Shown piece by piece: positions 34,310-44,479 of a DNA stretch of 64,000 nucleotides; position 1 is the first letter of the stretch; the number at the start of each line of letters is the position of its first letter. Made by a program: the position numbers and the translations under genes. The notes under the pieces were generated by a model. The model worked only from the letters and a program-made list of their open reading frames with translations. It was not told where the DNA came from and ran no database searches. Origin of the DNA: Trichobilharzia regenti (lineage: Eukaryota; Platyhelminthes; Trematoda; Strigeidida; Schistosomatidae); the NCBI GenBank assembly GCA_944472135.2, contig OX235262.1, forward strand, positions 27,699,362 to 27,763,361. The letters are read 5' to 3'.

Positions 34310-35050
34310 ATAAAGCTACAAAAGAACATCATCATTTTAGACTGTTTCCCGCCAGTCTTTCTTGGCCAGGTCCACAGTCGTAAATAAGCTTTTATTTCAT
34401 CCTCATACAATCACATCAGTGTCACTTTCCGATGCTCATTGCTTTGTTTCCTATTTAAGTTTCACTTGGCCGATTGGAGCTTGATGACATCCAATTGCCT
34501 CCACAGAGTATCTCGAGTCCATCTCCATTTCCTTACACATATTTTTTGGGTGATAGGTACTTAGCCGGTTTCCAGCGACAGATCCTTGTTGTAAGTTTTT
34601 TGGACCACCTCTTCTTTAGCGTTGAGCTAGCAAAGGTAGCCGTTGATAAAAGTCTCCAGTAGCCTGTTGGAAATGCTTTTGGTAATGCAGGCATCAACTT
34701 GTTGCATCATATGGAAGCACTCACTGACCTGACATTATTAATGAAGATCCGCATCTTGTCTCTTATAATGAGTGCAGTAGATTTCCACATTGGTTTATTT
34801 TGCAGTAATGAATCTCTGCTTTGGCTTTCCCACCATGGATGACTTTGACATTCTCATCTCTGCCAATTGTACTTGAAACGATGCTGCCGATATAAATGTA
34901 ACAGGTGACTTCCTTTGTTGCTGGTGACCGATTCTTGTTGTTGTTGTTCAGTTGGTACCTACATCATCTTTGTATTCAATATGATTACTTGATGTTCTGT
35001 CTTCGCTGTCTGCTTCTTCTGTAAAATTGTTGGCTCCCATTTGTAGATCT
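34310..35050 (-). mobile_element. RTE-like LINE fragment, reverse, strongly decayed
   Basis: On the minus strand it follows the order of 24300-24800: an 'SP..N.RT.AD.EDR' start near 35000, IGSIVSSTIGRDENVKVIHG (equivalent to ADGTDEDIKARIIGK), GKAKAEIHYCKINQCGN and a region like NSNVKSVLLYG near 34730. It ends near 34460 with a 'W.W..DTLW' block. Many stops and shifts are present. Confidence 0.6.
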
Positions 35051-35109
35051 CCTGGTTTATGTGTGTGTGCGTGTGTGTGTGATTAGACATAAATCTTCCT
35101 CAAAATGCA

Positions 35110-35610
35110 AAGCCAACGTATGGTCATCTCGTAACATATCACAGTTTGGCTACAGGATTTCATCATCAGTTGATATCGGTCAGAGAACCATTGGAAAGCC
35201 TGGCAATACTGGACAGCTGTTTCACCAGCCTATTTTGGGACTATCATTAGTGAATAATACTTTGATAAAGCTATATGTATTAAATGGCGAAACGTCAGTA
35301 AAAACAATATCGTTTTGTTTTTCATTCATTGGGAAATACAAGAAACCTTTATTATAATGACTCTTTTGGGACTCTTCATCAGCACACATACTGGTGTTCG
35401 AAACCAAGATATTCTGGTCACAAGGCGACCTGGTAAATCATTAATCCTATGGGATGCGATACAATGGCCAGTCGATGGATTCCAACTCCTGCCGATAATT
35501 CACGATATAGAGCGATCACTAACCAATGCCTTCGGTCAGTATTTTTCCCCAAGCTCAACATGTTGTATCCTACTGGTCACTACTTCCCACTAGAACCTCT
35601 GCGTGAATAG
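35110..35610 (-). repeat. HHR-B element, reverse, split by a 121-bp insertion
   Basis: Tail at 35140-35200 (GGATTTCATCATCAGTTGAT, AGAGAACCATTGGAAA), hammerhead downstream half at 35208-35242 (GGACAGCTGTTTCACCAGCC), insertion at 35243-35363, then the hammerhead upstream half (GGGACTCTTCATCAGC) and the tRNA-like head at about 35390-35450. The palindromic ACAGCTGT block is intact. Confidence 0.65.
35243..35363. mobile_element. 121-bp insertion with 10-bp target duplication
   Basis: The 10-mer TTTTGGGACT stands at 35233-35242 and again at 35364-35373. Between them lies sequence that has no place in other HHR-B copies. It contains TTTGATAAAGCTATATG and GGCGAAACGTCAGTAAAAAC, resembles 30368-30470, and in part resembles the terminus of family 2 PLEs in reverse. 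Its ends share only a short TCATTA inverted match. Confidence 0.6.
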
Positions 35611-35644
35611 GGCTAGCCGCTAGTGAGCATCTCATTGATATTCT

Positions 35645-35780
35645 TCATGTTTGCTGGACTAAAATGCTCCGTCTTTGTTAACCTGTCGGCTATTAGTATG
35701 GAAGCTGCAGCGATATCTGAGAATCAGTGTGGTTTTATTTTGGTTGGTGTTGGCTAACAGTGGAATTCAGTAAGCACATC
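35645..35780 (-). repeat. SM-alpha-type fragment, reverse
   Basis: The CTGGACTAAAATGCTCCG start and TTGGCTAACAGTGGAATTCA end match 55905-56010 and 38960-39085. It stops before the hammerhead core. Confidence 0.5.
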
Positions 35781-35799
35781 TAATCCAGTAGACGACTGA

Positions 35800-36680
35800 A
35801 AAATAGTACGAAACCACCACTTTGAATTGTACTGAGATCATCACCATCATCCAAATAAAAACGTTTTCTGTTAAAAAATCTTCGACATGTTAAACAGTCA
35901 GATATTTTTCTCATATTAAAACAAACACTCATTTGAAATTTAATGCTCAGACTTCGATAGAAGCATAGAATACCGAGAATATGGGCTGAATTCCACCAAT
36001 CCACATTTACTTCCTCCCTGCAAGGAATTAAAGACAAACAAAGACAAACTGTTCAAGTGAAAAGATTTTATAGAATTAGTTGGAGCTGTAGAAATTTCTA
36101 CCAAAGACTAAAATTATGAAAGCATGTGCCGTAAAATCTAGAACCACCCAAAGTATTTGTTTTCTCAGTTCAAAATGTTTTTAATCACTCGCATATATCA
36201 TGCCATCCGGAACAGGCTTTCTTCCTGTCAGGATAAAAAGTGAGCTGTGCAGCAAAATGACACAGGTTGAAAAAACCCTAACTATTTACCTACTGGTGGT
36301 ATGTGTCTACCCCGCTTCCTTTAATTCTTTCTCATTTAAAAACCATTTTTGCAAACAGTTGAAAAGTTCGAGACTAGAAATATGTTTAGAGTCTTTTAGT
36401 TTTGAGTATTTTCCCATTTATTATTGATTTATGATAGCGAATTTCCAGCAAAAACATTTGATTAGTGAATGTTCCCATTTATTTTGTGCACTCATAGCAA
36501 TTTTTGTAGTAACACACGGATTTATAGATTTAGTTGTGATGTAGCTTAATGTCTGATAATCTTATTGATAAAAATTCCACTGGGATCATTATTATTTCTG
36601 TAATTTTCACTATCTAATATTCTTCATCTCTTATCAAAGAATCACAGTTGCCTATTTTATTATACTCACTCAGAAGGCAA
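35800..36680. other. Unassigned stretch
   Basis: No supported gene or element. A minus-strand frame of 85 codons (35780-36037) and a plus-strand frame of 75 codons (36200-36427) show no recognisable motif. Confidence 0.4.
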
Positions 36681-36689
36681 CATTAGCTC

Positions 36690-37560
36690 AAATACTACAT
36701 ATACTGAGCCAAAACATGATGGAGTTTCACCCGAGGTTGCCTGTGGTTACTGTCAACGCCTTCGACACCGGATTGTGCATATTTTTAACTGTGATGCTAA
36801 ATGATCCAGTGATTGATACACTCCGGGAATAATCTCTTCGAAAAATTGTTGTTTTTTGCGAATCAGAACAACTCATCTGCTTCCTCGTGGTAAATCACAT
36901 AATGAAGACACCTAATCAGGGACCCTTATGCACTGGAGACTGGCCATCTTGTTTCACAGACACAAGATCCCAACCGCTAATCCACTGCCCACTAGCATCA
37001 ACACCACTTGTGACTGGCCGTCATGCCAAATGTCTTTCCTGCAATCCATGACAGGGTGACCTAGCCACACACGGTCACCCGCTAAGTGTAATTCACAAGA
37101 CAGTCGGCTCCACAACTCTCACCCAAACTTCCGGTGACCTCAGTCCTCGGCAACTCCATAGTCTACATTACCCAGCATCGTCCATTCGAGGTAAGCAGCC
37201 GTAAGCTAATGCTGTTCATGCTTGTGGCAGCTCTTAGCTTGGTCCCAGTATAGTAAACCCTTCCCGGTGGTCGCCAGGAGGGGATGGCTGGCAGTTTTCA
37301 CTCTTCTCTTGATTCCTCCATAACTCGTACCCAGGTGAGTTTCTTCACGTTGACACTCCGATTACCCGACAAGACTTTGTCACTCTCTACTGACAAGATA
37401 CCCAGAAGGAGACACACGTCTTACACACAGATGCCATTATCAGAAAAAAATACGACGGTCACAGAGTGTCACGTATATAACGGTTTACAGGGCAAAACTA
37501 TGCATGAACAACGGGTAATCTGGACGATTAAATGATGGAAAAAACAGTAATGGGACAATG
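36690..37560. other. GC-richer block of unknown origin
   Basis: This block stands out from its surroundings by higher C/G content (phrases such as GGTGACCTAGCCACACACGG and CCCGGTGGTCGCCAGGAGGG). I find no long frame, no LTR-type ends and no match to other repeats in the window. It may be a unique fragment of another repeat family. Confidence 0.4.
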
Positions 37561-38395
37561 TACAATGGTCCGAGATTTTCATGTCCTACACTGCACACAT
37601 AGAACTTCCCCATGAAAGAGGGCCACAGTAGTAATAGCATCAGTTAAATAGTTCAGCGTAATTCGAGGGTTTTAAACTGCTAGTCATTGTACGTTGTGAT
37701 TTTGGAACTGAATAACTTCAAATATGAGCACTTAGTACGACATCACTGACTTAGTAACTTTGATTAATATTGTGTTATATAAAACAAACAAATGGGTGGG
37801 CAGCTAGGCAGAATTCATTTCAAGAAGCAGTATCTACAGACTTCAAGAGTACCTTATCTGAACAAATAAATTCGTGGTTTATTAGCACACTACATGCTAA
37901 CTGTATTAGGATAGAATGCATGCTATCTTGCAAAAGTATATCAATGATCGTATCTGACATTTCATTGAAAATTCAGAACTAAAGGTTTCTATCATAACAG
38001 AATACTGACTGCTTAGAAGAAATGTTTCTTGGAAGGCTTATGTATGAATTGATTAAATTATAGTACTTTTTTTAACTTGCTTCCAAACATCCTTTGTTTT
38101 CGACTAAAAATTGCTAACGTATTGGAAATACTCACACGGCATTTCTTAAAGGTTATAAACAAGAATAAAAATAAGAATGGAAATGCATAGAGTTAACCGA
38201 TTTTTTTCATAATTTTATAGTATTTATATTCATATACTTAGTTCCCTTGGTATACATCGATAAAGAAAGAAACACCAGATTGGCAGTATAAAATGATATC
38301 ATCATTCTATTCTACAGGTGCTCATCATCTGCTGTAGACTGACTGAAATTATAATGGTTGTAAATAATAACAATAACATACTTCAATGTTTGAAT
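37560..38395. other. Unassigned stretch
   Basis: AT-rich sequence without a recognised element. Confidence 0.4.
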
Positions 38396-38400
38396 GGATG

Positions 38401-38635
38401 TCTGGGTTGGTGGCACAGCGGTAGAAATCTCGCCAACCGCGCATGTGGTCTGGAGTTCGATCCCCGGCCGACACACCCCTTTACCTTGCTAAGCCAGTGA
38501 TAAAACTGGTAAAGAGAGAAGGTTAGGCATGAGACTAGCAATCCCATCCTGTAATAATAAACACTGCTACAGAAACTTCAATCCTTCTAGCTTGAAGCCC
38601 TATCTTCCACTTGGAACGTGAAGGGAAAAAAGGTT
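38401..38635 (+). repeat. SINE-2 copy
   Basis: Box A-like TTGGTGGCACAGCGGTAGAA and box B-like GAGTTCGATCCCC are well kept. The body has GGTAAAGAGAGAAGGTTAGG and the tail TAGCTTGAAGCCCTATCTTC then CACTTGGAACGTGAAGGG. Confidence 0.8.
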
Positions 38636-38959
38636 TGAATGATAGTAGAGAAAACGTTATACAATCAACACATCTTAAATATAAACATTACAATGTTTAG
38701 TTTGCGATACCATTAATTTATATGCTTTTAAAGTAGGAAAGGAGAAGTTTAGGCTAGAGGAAAAGACAGAAAACAGAAAAATCGAATAAACAGTGTGAGC
38801 TGGTAGGTTTACATAGCAACTCAAGAAGGTTATAGTTCATAGGAATGAAATTTGCTTAGTGAGCTGAAATCGCAGATATGAATTTCTAACCATTTTATAC
38901 CACACATTTGATCATTCTTCTATTGATTGTTTTAAATCAATTCTGACTTTCCCATTGAC

Positions 38960-39100
38960 TGACTGGACTGAAGTTTTCAGCCTCCGTTGACATGTTGACT
39001 CCTAGTACGGACGCTGCAAAGATGTCGGAGGATTAACGTGAACTATTTTCGTAGATGGTGACTAGCAAAGGAATCTAGGATGTACATTTCGTCTTGTTTG
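38960..39100 (-). repeat. SM-alpha-type fragment, reverse
   Basis: The GACTGGACTGAAGTTTTCAG start and the GATGGTGACTAGCAAAGGAA, GGATGTACATTTCGTC run are the reverse of the SM-alpha end. The hammerhead is cut off after the TTTC (GAAA) box. Confidence 0.6.
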
Positions 39101-39134
39101 AAACGAATAATAGCTGATGCTTGTTGTTGTTGTG

Positions 39135-39300
39135 GTTCTTATCGCTAAGCGGTCTAGTGGATAACGATTTGACATTTAAAACGATACTTACTGGGCTGGA
39201 GTCTCAGTGGAAACACCATCACTCACTGGGAATGAAATACGTCCAGCCGATGAAGTGTTCATCCTGGATTCCGCCGCTAGCCACCATCCACCAAACTACT
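39135..39300 (+). repeat. SM-alpha-type repeat, forward, hammerhead mostly deleted
   Basis: tRNA-like head with box A AAGCGGTCTAGTGGATAACG and a 'GAGTCTCAGTGG' box B region. It continues ACACCATCACTCACTGGG to the core CCAGCCGATGAAG, where stem II and GAAA are missing, then CATCCTGGATTCC and the AGCCACCATCCACCA end. Confidence 0.7.
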
Positions 39301-39869
39301 TGATCTTTCTTTCTTCATCGATATTCATAGTCATTACATTTTGATTCCTGGCAATAACATTATTATACAAAATGTCCTTCTGTGTGTTCAACAAGTGACA
39401 ACTCTTCATCGTAATGAATCAATAGTTAAAATGACCCAGATACATGACTTACTCAGTGTACTAAAACATTATTCTTCATTTAGTGTAGTTTGTATAAAAT
39501 AACCTGCACACGGAATAAAACTAATTAAATTTTACAGAACTCATTATCAGAGTGATTAATCTAATAAAATTCTAGTGAATGGCACATCTTCCAGTTACAT
39601 GTTGATACAGAACTTTCTACAAAAATGGATATACGTTCAGAATTCGAATATGAATAAGCATAAAACACGATTTTGCAGTTTTCTCTTTGAATACCATTAA
39701 ACAGTCCGTAGCTTATGTAACAATCAAAACCGAAGGAAACCAATCGATGAGTTCGTCTGTAGAGCAGACCAAACTTCAACGAGCGGCTCAAAATCCCAAA
39801 ATATATCAACAATAGAAAAAAAGGCAGTTAATTACCATCAGATCTACAGCAACATTAAACACTAATAAC

Positions 39870-39915
39870 ATACATATCTGGTGGATGGTGACTAGCAGTG
39901 GAATCTAGGATGCGC
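39870..39915 (-). repeat. SM-alpha end fragment, reverse
   Basis: GGATGGTGACTAGCAGTGGA followed by ATCTAGGATGCGCA. Only the 3' end and cleavage-site side remain. Confidence 0.5.
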
Positions 39916-39989
39916 ATAACATATCAAAAATGCAAAATTACTTCAATGCCATTAGGAAGGTATACAGTGCAAGAATTTCTAAACTATAA

Positions 39990-40255
39990 GTTTAAGGTTA
40001 TAAAAGGTGTCAGGTGAGTGGCTAGTACAAAATGGTCTGTGTTAAACAGGAGATAGTAAGACTGCAATGAGAGGTTCATAATGAAATAACAAATATGTAA
40101 AATGAAACAGGCGGAGGCATATATTGAGAAAACAGATAATATCACTAATAATAAGTCCGAATAGTGTAAATGAAAAATTCGATAGTTTTGAGGGAGTTTT
40201 TTACATGAAGGGCATAAATTATGATGAACAATAATAACAATTGTAATAATAAGTA
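39990..40255. repeat. Left arm of a large inverted repeat around a PLE (no LTR)
   Basis: Reverse complement of 40880-41465 minus the LTR at 41001-41312. Matching blocks include AAGGTTATAAAAGGTGTCAG, GTGAGTGGCTAGTACA, GCAATGAGAGGTTCATAATG, AAACAGGCGGAGG, GATAATATCACTAA and AAATGAAAAATTCGATAG. Confidence 0.85.
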
Positions 40256-40257
40256 TT

Positions 40258-40880
40258 TACCTGTTTGAATGTACGTGTGGGCACATAGACATAGGGAGGA
40301 CTCATCGATCTCTGCAAGTAAGGGCTTCTGATCATATTCCTAAATGACTCCAGAAACAAATGGAATCTTCAGAACCTAATGACGGTGAGAACAGGAGACC
40401 TAACTCTTCTATTGCGAAACATATTATAGAGACAGGACATAAAATCGACGATAGAAGATCTTTTAAACCTTTCTATAAAACGTGTTTGGGGCGTACCCTT
40501 AAGTTTGTGGAAGCCCTAGCAATTAGAAAGTTTAAGCCACCTTTATGCGTTCAAAAACAATTCGTCATCACATTAAACCTTCCTTGGTAAATTTTGTTTT
40601 GATACCAGTCAGGGGAGATGTACTATTACCTCTGCTATTTGGTTTAGTGATCTTCATTGTTATTTTGACCTTGAATATTTCCTTTTAACTTGACCTAAGT
40701 TTATTTTCTCACCTCTTACCTCTACCTCTTTATTAGTTTCAAATATATTCCTATGACATGTCCGTGTGTGATCAGATTGTTCAAAATGTGATGCGGCAAT
40801 ACATTACACGATTCAGACAAATTACGTCTTCTTATTGCTTTATCTAAATAATAATATTTGTAATAATAAGCAAAGAAATT
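40258..40880 (+). pseudogene. PLE family 3 GIY-YIG C-terminal part and 3' untranslated region
   Basis: The plus strand encodes LFECTCGHIDIGRTHRSLQV (GIY-YIG core with Tyr replaced: DIG for YIG), then NSSIAKHIIETGHKIDDR, FKPFYKTCLGRTLKFVEALA and IRKFKPPLCVQKQFVITLNL, and a stop. The sister copy at 54660-55040 shares these blocks and a downstream GTGTGATCAGATTGTTCAAA block. Confidence 0.75.
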
Positions 40881-41465
40881 ACAAATATTATTATTACAAT
40901 TATTATTTTTATTCGTCCTGATTTATGTCCTTCATGCAAACATTCCCTCAACACTATCGAATTTTTCATTTATACTATCCAGACTTATTCTTAGTGATAT
41001 TGTAACAACAGAAGACAAGGGCCAGGCAACAGATCCTTTATTAAGGAAATCAACACATATTCATAGATTTCCATGTACATACTATAGATTATTGGCAGCA
41101 GAAAAACACAGTCTTCTGACTGGTTGTTTCTCACACAAAGTTAACCTTGCATCTCTTTGTGACTGTTTCTTGAATGTCAGGTCATCTATATGTTAACTTG
41201 TCCGCCTAAGCAAAGCCTTTCTTCCCATTTTTCTCACGACCGAAATTGGGAATGTAGATACTGACGTAAATTACTGTCCACCAATTTTGAATAACAGCCA
41301 GCTCCCACCACAATATTATCTCTTTTCTCAATATATCCCTCCGCCTGTTTTATTTAACATATTCGTTATCTCATTATGAACCTCTCATTGCAGTCTCACT
41401 ATCTCCTGTTTAACACTATCTCCTGTACTAGCCACTCACCTGACACCTTTTATAACCTTGAAATG
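40880..41465. repeat. Right arm of the inverted repeat, interrupted by a solo LTR
   Basis: Mirror of 39990-40255. The arm is continuous with its partner once 41001-41316 (LTR plus one copy of ATAT) is removed. Confidence 0.85.
41001..41312 (-). mobile_element. Solo LTR of an LTR retrotransposon
   Basis: A 312-bp segment with TG...CA ends (TGTAACAACA at one end, CCCACCACA at the other) and a 4-bp duplication ATAT at 40997-41000 and 41313-41316. On the minus strand it starts TGTGGTGGGAG and has an AATAAAG poly(A) signal near its end, which sets the orientation. The opposite arm of the inverted repeat shows the empty site (GATAATATCACT). Internal genes are absent, as expected after LTR-LTR recombination. 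Confidence 0.85.
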
Positions 41466-41594
41466 ACTTGTCAATTTTCATAACCCACACTCTACAAATC
41501 TATTATGATTAATCACCACCACTTTCTTCCGTTTTACAATATTTTATAAAATAAGTACTACACGACGAAATTAGTTAACCAAAAAAAACAACTT

Positions 41595-41972
41595 TTAAAA
41601 GCGCCTGAGAATAAAATTTAATATTTCTAGCAACGTGGAATCAAAACTCTGCCCGCTGCCGTCAAACACGCCAAACACATTTCCCGCTGAAAGTTCAGTG
41701 TCAGTAATAATAACATCTTTATCCCGGAAAATATTTATATAATGTAAAGAATTTTTAGAGGAGTTTATTGCGTTAAAATAATAATTAACAGTAGCATATC
41801 CTGTGACACAATGGTCTCTGAGCTGAAACACAAACCACTCCATTATGATATGTATAGGCCTTGTTTCCTTCAAGAAATCCACGATATCTAGTTGAAAGGA
41901 AATTGTAAGATATTCAGAAGTACATTTTAAGACCCGATGACATAACGGAAGAATAGGTATCTCATGTATGTA
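41595..41972 (-). CDS. Unrecognised open frame
   Basis: 125 codons open on the minus strand without an obvious start. It reads FQLRDHCVTGYATVNYYFNA and GNVFGVFDGSGQSFDSTLLE near the end. Composition looks protein-like, and an acceptor-like TTTCAACTAG lies inside it near 41890-41900, so the last part could be a terminal exon. No family recognised. It may equally be a remnant of an element. Confidence 0.3.
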   Translation of the reverse strand, partial: YIHEIPILPLCHRVLKCTSEYLTISFQLDIVDFLKETRPIHIIMEWFVFQLRDHCVTGYATVNYYFNAINSSKNSLHYINIFRDKDVIITDTELSAGNVFGVFDGSGQSFDSTLLEILNFILRRF

Positions 41973-41974
41973 TT

Positions 41975-42950
41975 AGAACATGTTGCCACCCACAATTAGA
42001 ATAGGAGGAATAGGAATCAACTACAGAAATGATCAATAATAAGGATTAATTCAAGATAAGATATGTACAGTTGGAAGGATAATACACAGGTGAGCGAAAA
42101 AAGGCAATAATTAAACAATTGAATGAAATATTCATGTACTAATCAATACTGTAAGTAGATCGTTCAACAGGGATTTCCCAGTGACTTATTCCATTTCAAT
42201 ACCGTGCGCTTGACAGTCAGGAATTAAAAGTTACCCTGATTACCGTCTAACAAACATAAATGCATTTGAGTGGAAAAAAAATCTTCTTTAAATAACAGCC
42301 CATAAATCAGTTTAGAAAGAATAATAATTACATTCCTTTTTACACATTGAAAACACCATGAGAACAGACGTAGATAGCGTACGTCAGGGCCTTATGTAAC
42401 AGAAATTTTCTCAACTCTAGCTAAACTAATTCCAGGTAGGCGAAGATTTTGTTGGTTTTAGAAATAGTTCGTACATTCCTTATGTGGAAAATGAAAACAT
42501 TACGTGTAAAAGCTGTGGATGTTTTCCAATAAATAAGTTGTGTGAATAATACTAAAGATAAACGATTTTCTCAGATTTCAATTTCAGGATGAGTGATTTT
42601 CAAACATGAATTAAAAGCGTAGAAAACAGGTTTCCTTAAGGGATTTATATTATGTGTCAGTTATATTTAGCGGATGAGAGAAACACCGTCATAATAACTT
42701 AAGATCAATTGACTTCGAGAACTAATATCCCTGCATAGGGGAATATCTGTGGTGAATGTGTTTGTCTAATGAGTTTTATCCGAAATGCCTGACAACATTT
42801 TCTCTTCATTTATTTCAGGGTAATAAACCATTCATTGAAATTTAGTCATTTTCGGCACCAGATCACATAAAATGTTGGTAACCCATGGAAAGTATTCTGC
42901 AAGTTTTCTCTGACAACATAAATAGATATTTCCAAGTATTTGTCTGTACG
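41975..42950. other. Unassigned stretch
   Basis: AT-rich sequence without a recognised gene or element. Confidence 0.4.
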
Positions 42951-42954
42951 GATT

Positions 42955-43370
42955 TTGTTTGATTGAACGGGGGATTTTATCATGAGATGACATCAGTTAG
43001 AGGAGCATTGAAAAACACGCGGGAAGTACTAGATAGCTGTTTCGTCCTAGCTTGGAACTCTTCATCAGTTCGCACTCACACCACGGAGTTCGAACACAGG
43101 ACCTTTGGGTGACAAGGCGAGCCAGCTCGTGGACCACTGAGGCACTGGGACCAGCTGATTAATTCTAACTTCTGCCAATTCACGACATAGTGCGACCATT
43201 TCTCAATGTTTTCTTCGATGAGTTACTGCCTCGCCTCCAGCCTGCTATATCCTACTAGTCACGGCTTCCCATTAGAACCCTAGGTCACTGCCTACACTAG
43301 GCCAGATTAATTTTCAAGTATTGGTTAGTCGGGATTTTGTTTGATTGGATGGAGGATTTCATCATGATGT
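42955..43370 (-). repeat. HHR-B element, reverse (left half of a composite)
   Basis: The minus strand has a tRNA-like head (box A-like CTCAGTGGTCCACGAG, box B-like TGTGTTCGAACTCC), then at 43030-43070 the best hammerhead-like region in the window: CTGATGAAGAGTTCC, AAGCTAGGACGAAAC, AGCTATC. GAAA and both stem II strands are present. The tail is at 42955-43020 and the upstream body at 43165-43320. Confidence 0.7.
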
Positions 43371-43374
43371 TAGA

Positions 43375-43600
43375 ATTCATGGGCCATTGGATCGGGTTTC
43401 AGTGGCTCAATGGTCTACGAGCTGGCTCACCTTTTAACCAGAGGGTCCTGGGTTCTAGTCCTTGATGTGGGTACGTACCGATGAAGAGTCCGAAACTAGG
43501 ACGAAACAGTCTTTGAGTACCCCCAGGATTTCCAGTGGTTCTCTAAGTGATGTCACCTCATGATGAAATCCTCCATCCAATAAGTAGATATATCAAAACG
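43375..43600 (+). repeat. HHR-B element, forward (right half of a composite)
   Basis: GAATTCATGGGCCATTGGAT start, box A-like GTGGCTCAATGGTCTACGAG, box B-like GGTTCTAGTCC, hammerhead-like region at 43478-43520 (CCGATGAAGAGTCCGAAACT, AGGACGAAACAGTC) and a GGTTCTCTAAGTGATGTCAC tail ending near GATGAAATCCTCC. Confidence 0.7.
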
Positions 43601-43904
43601 GGACTAAATGTAGTTTCCAAAATTTATCAAATAATTATCTGAAAATCAGCTGACTGGGCTTGCTGTACCCAGTAATTATCTGATGGTAAAAATATTTGTT
43701 AAACTTATGAATTTGCAAGCTACAAATGCTGCGACTTATAGGATTCGAACTAACAACTTCAAGAACACTAGCTCGATGTTCTGCTGGCTGAACTATGAAA
43801 TCCACCTGCTTACTTTTTTATCACTTATATAACTGAGTCAGACTTATGCAAATGAAAAAATACACAATATATTACGTCGTATACCATACGAACATGAGAT
43901 TACT

Positions 43905-44147
43905 TTTACTTTCCTTTACGTTTCCAGTTGAACATCGGGGGCTTCAAACTAGGGGTTTGAAGTCTCAATAGCAGTGGTGTTTGTTTTTTCGGGATGGGGT
44001 TGCTACCCTCATGCCCAACTTTCCGTCATCACCAGTCTTGTTACTGGATTAGCGAGGTTTAGAAATGTACTAACCAAAAATCCAGCCTCCGAAAACCTGA
44101 GGCGGGGTTGACGAGTATAATACCGCTGTGCCACTGACGTAGATATG
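43905..44147 (-). repeat. SINE-2 copy, reverse
   Basis: In reverse: RTE-type tail first (CTTTACGTTTCCAGTTGAAC, GGGGGCTTCAA), body CATGCCCAACTTTCCGTC, and the tRNA-like head ending in box A-like CCGCTGTGCCACTGACG. Confidence 0.75.
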
Positions 44148-44254
44148 AATACTGAAGTCAGCAAAAGTGAAGAATTAAGGAACCTAATTTGGATGGGCAC
44201 TTAATTTAGATTAATTTACAATAAGTCTACCTTTTTTATTATCTACTTCACTGT

Positions 44255-44478
44255 TTTGGGTTCTGAGTGGAATGCAGAGCGTTAGGCTTAGGATTTAATG
44301 TTTCAGTTGCCGTGGTGTTATTTATTACAGGTGAGGTTGCTGGCTTCAAGCCCAGCCTTCACTCTTTGCCCGGCTTGCTAACGCCCAAGGCTTAGGAATG
44401 TATCAGCTGGGAATCGAACTCTAGGTGACGTGGGTGATTGATGAGTATATTGCCCCGGAACCACCGACTAACGGAAGA
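44255..44478 (-). repeat. SINE-2 copy, reverse, diverged
   Basis: Same order as the copy 110 bp to its left: TTCTGAGTGGAATGCAGAGC tail, CAAGCCCAGCCTTCACTC body, box B-like GGGAATCGAACTC and a GGAACCACCGAC head end. Its tail is more mutated, so it is probably the older of the two. Confidence 0.65.
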
Positions 44479-44479
44479 A

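Noticed and set aside
43030..43070. Functional hammerhead ribozyme
   Set aside because: The core register is unclear (A in place of the invariant C, or three extra bases before stem II), so activity cannot be claimed from sequence.
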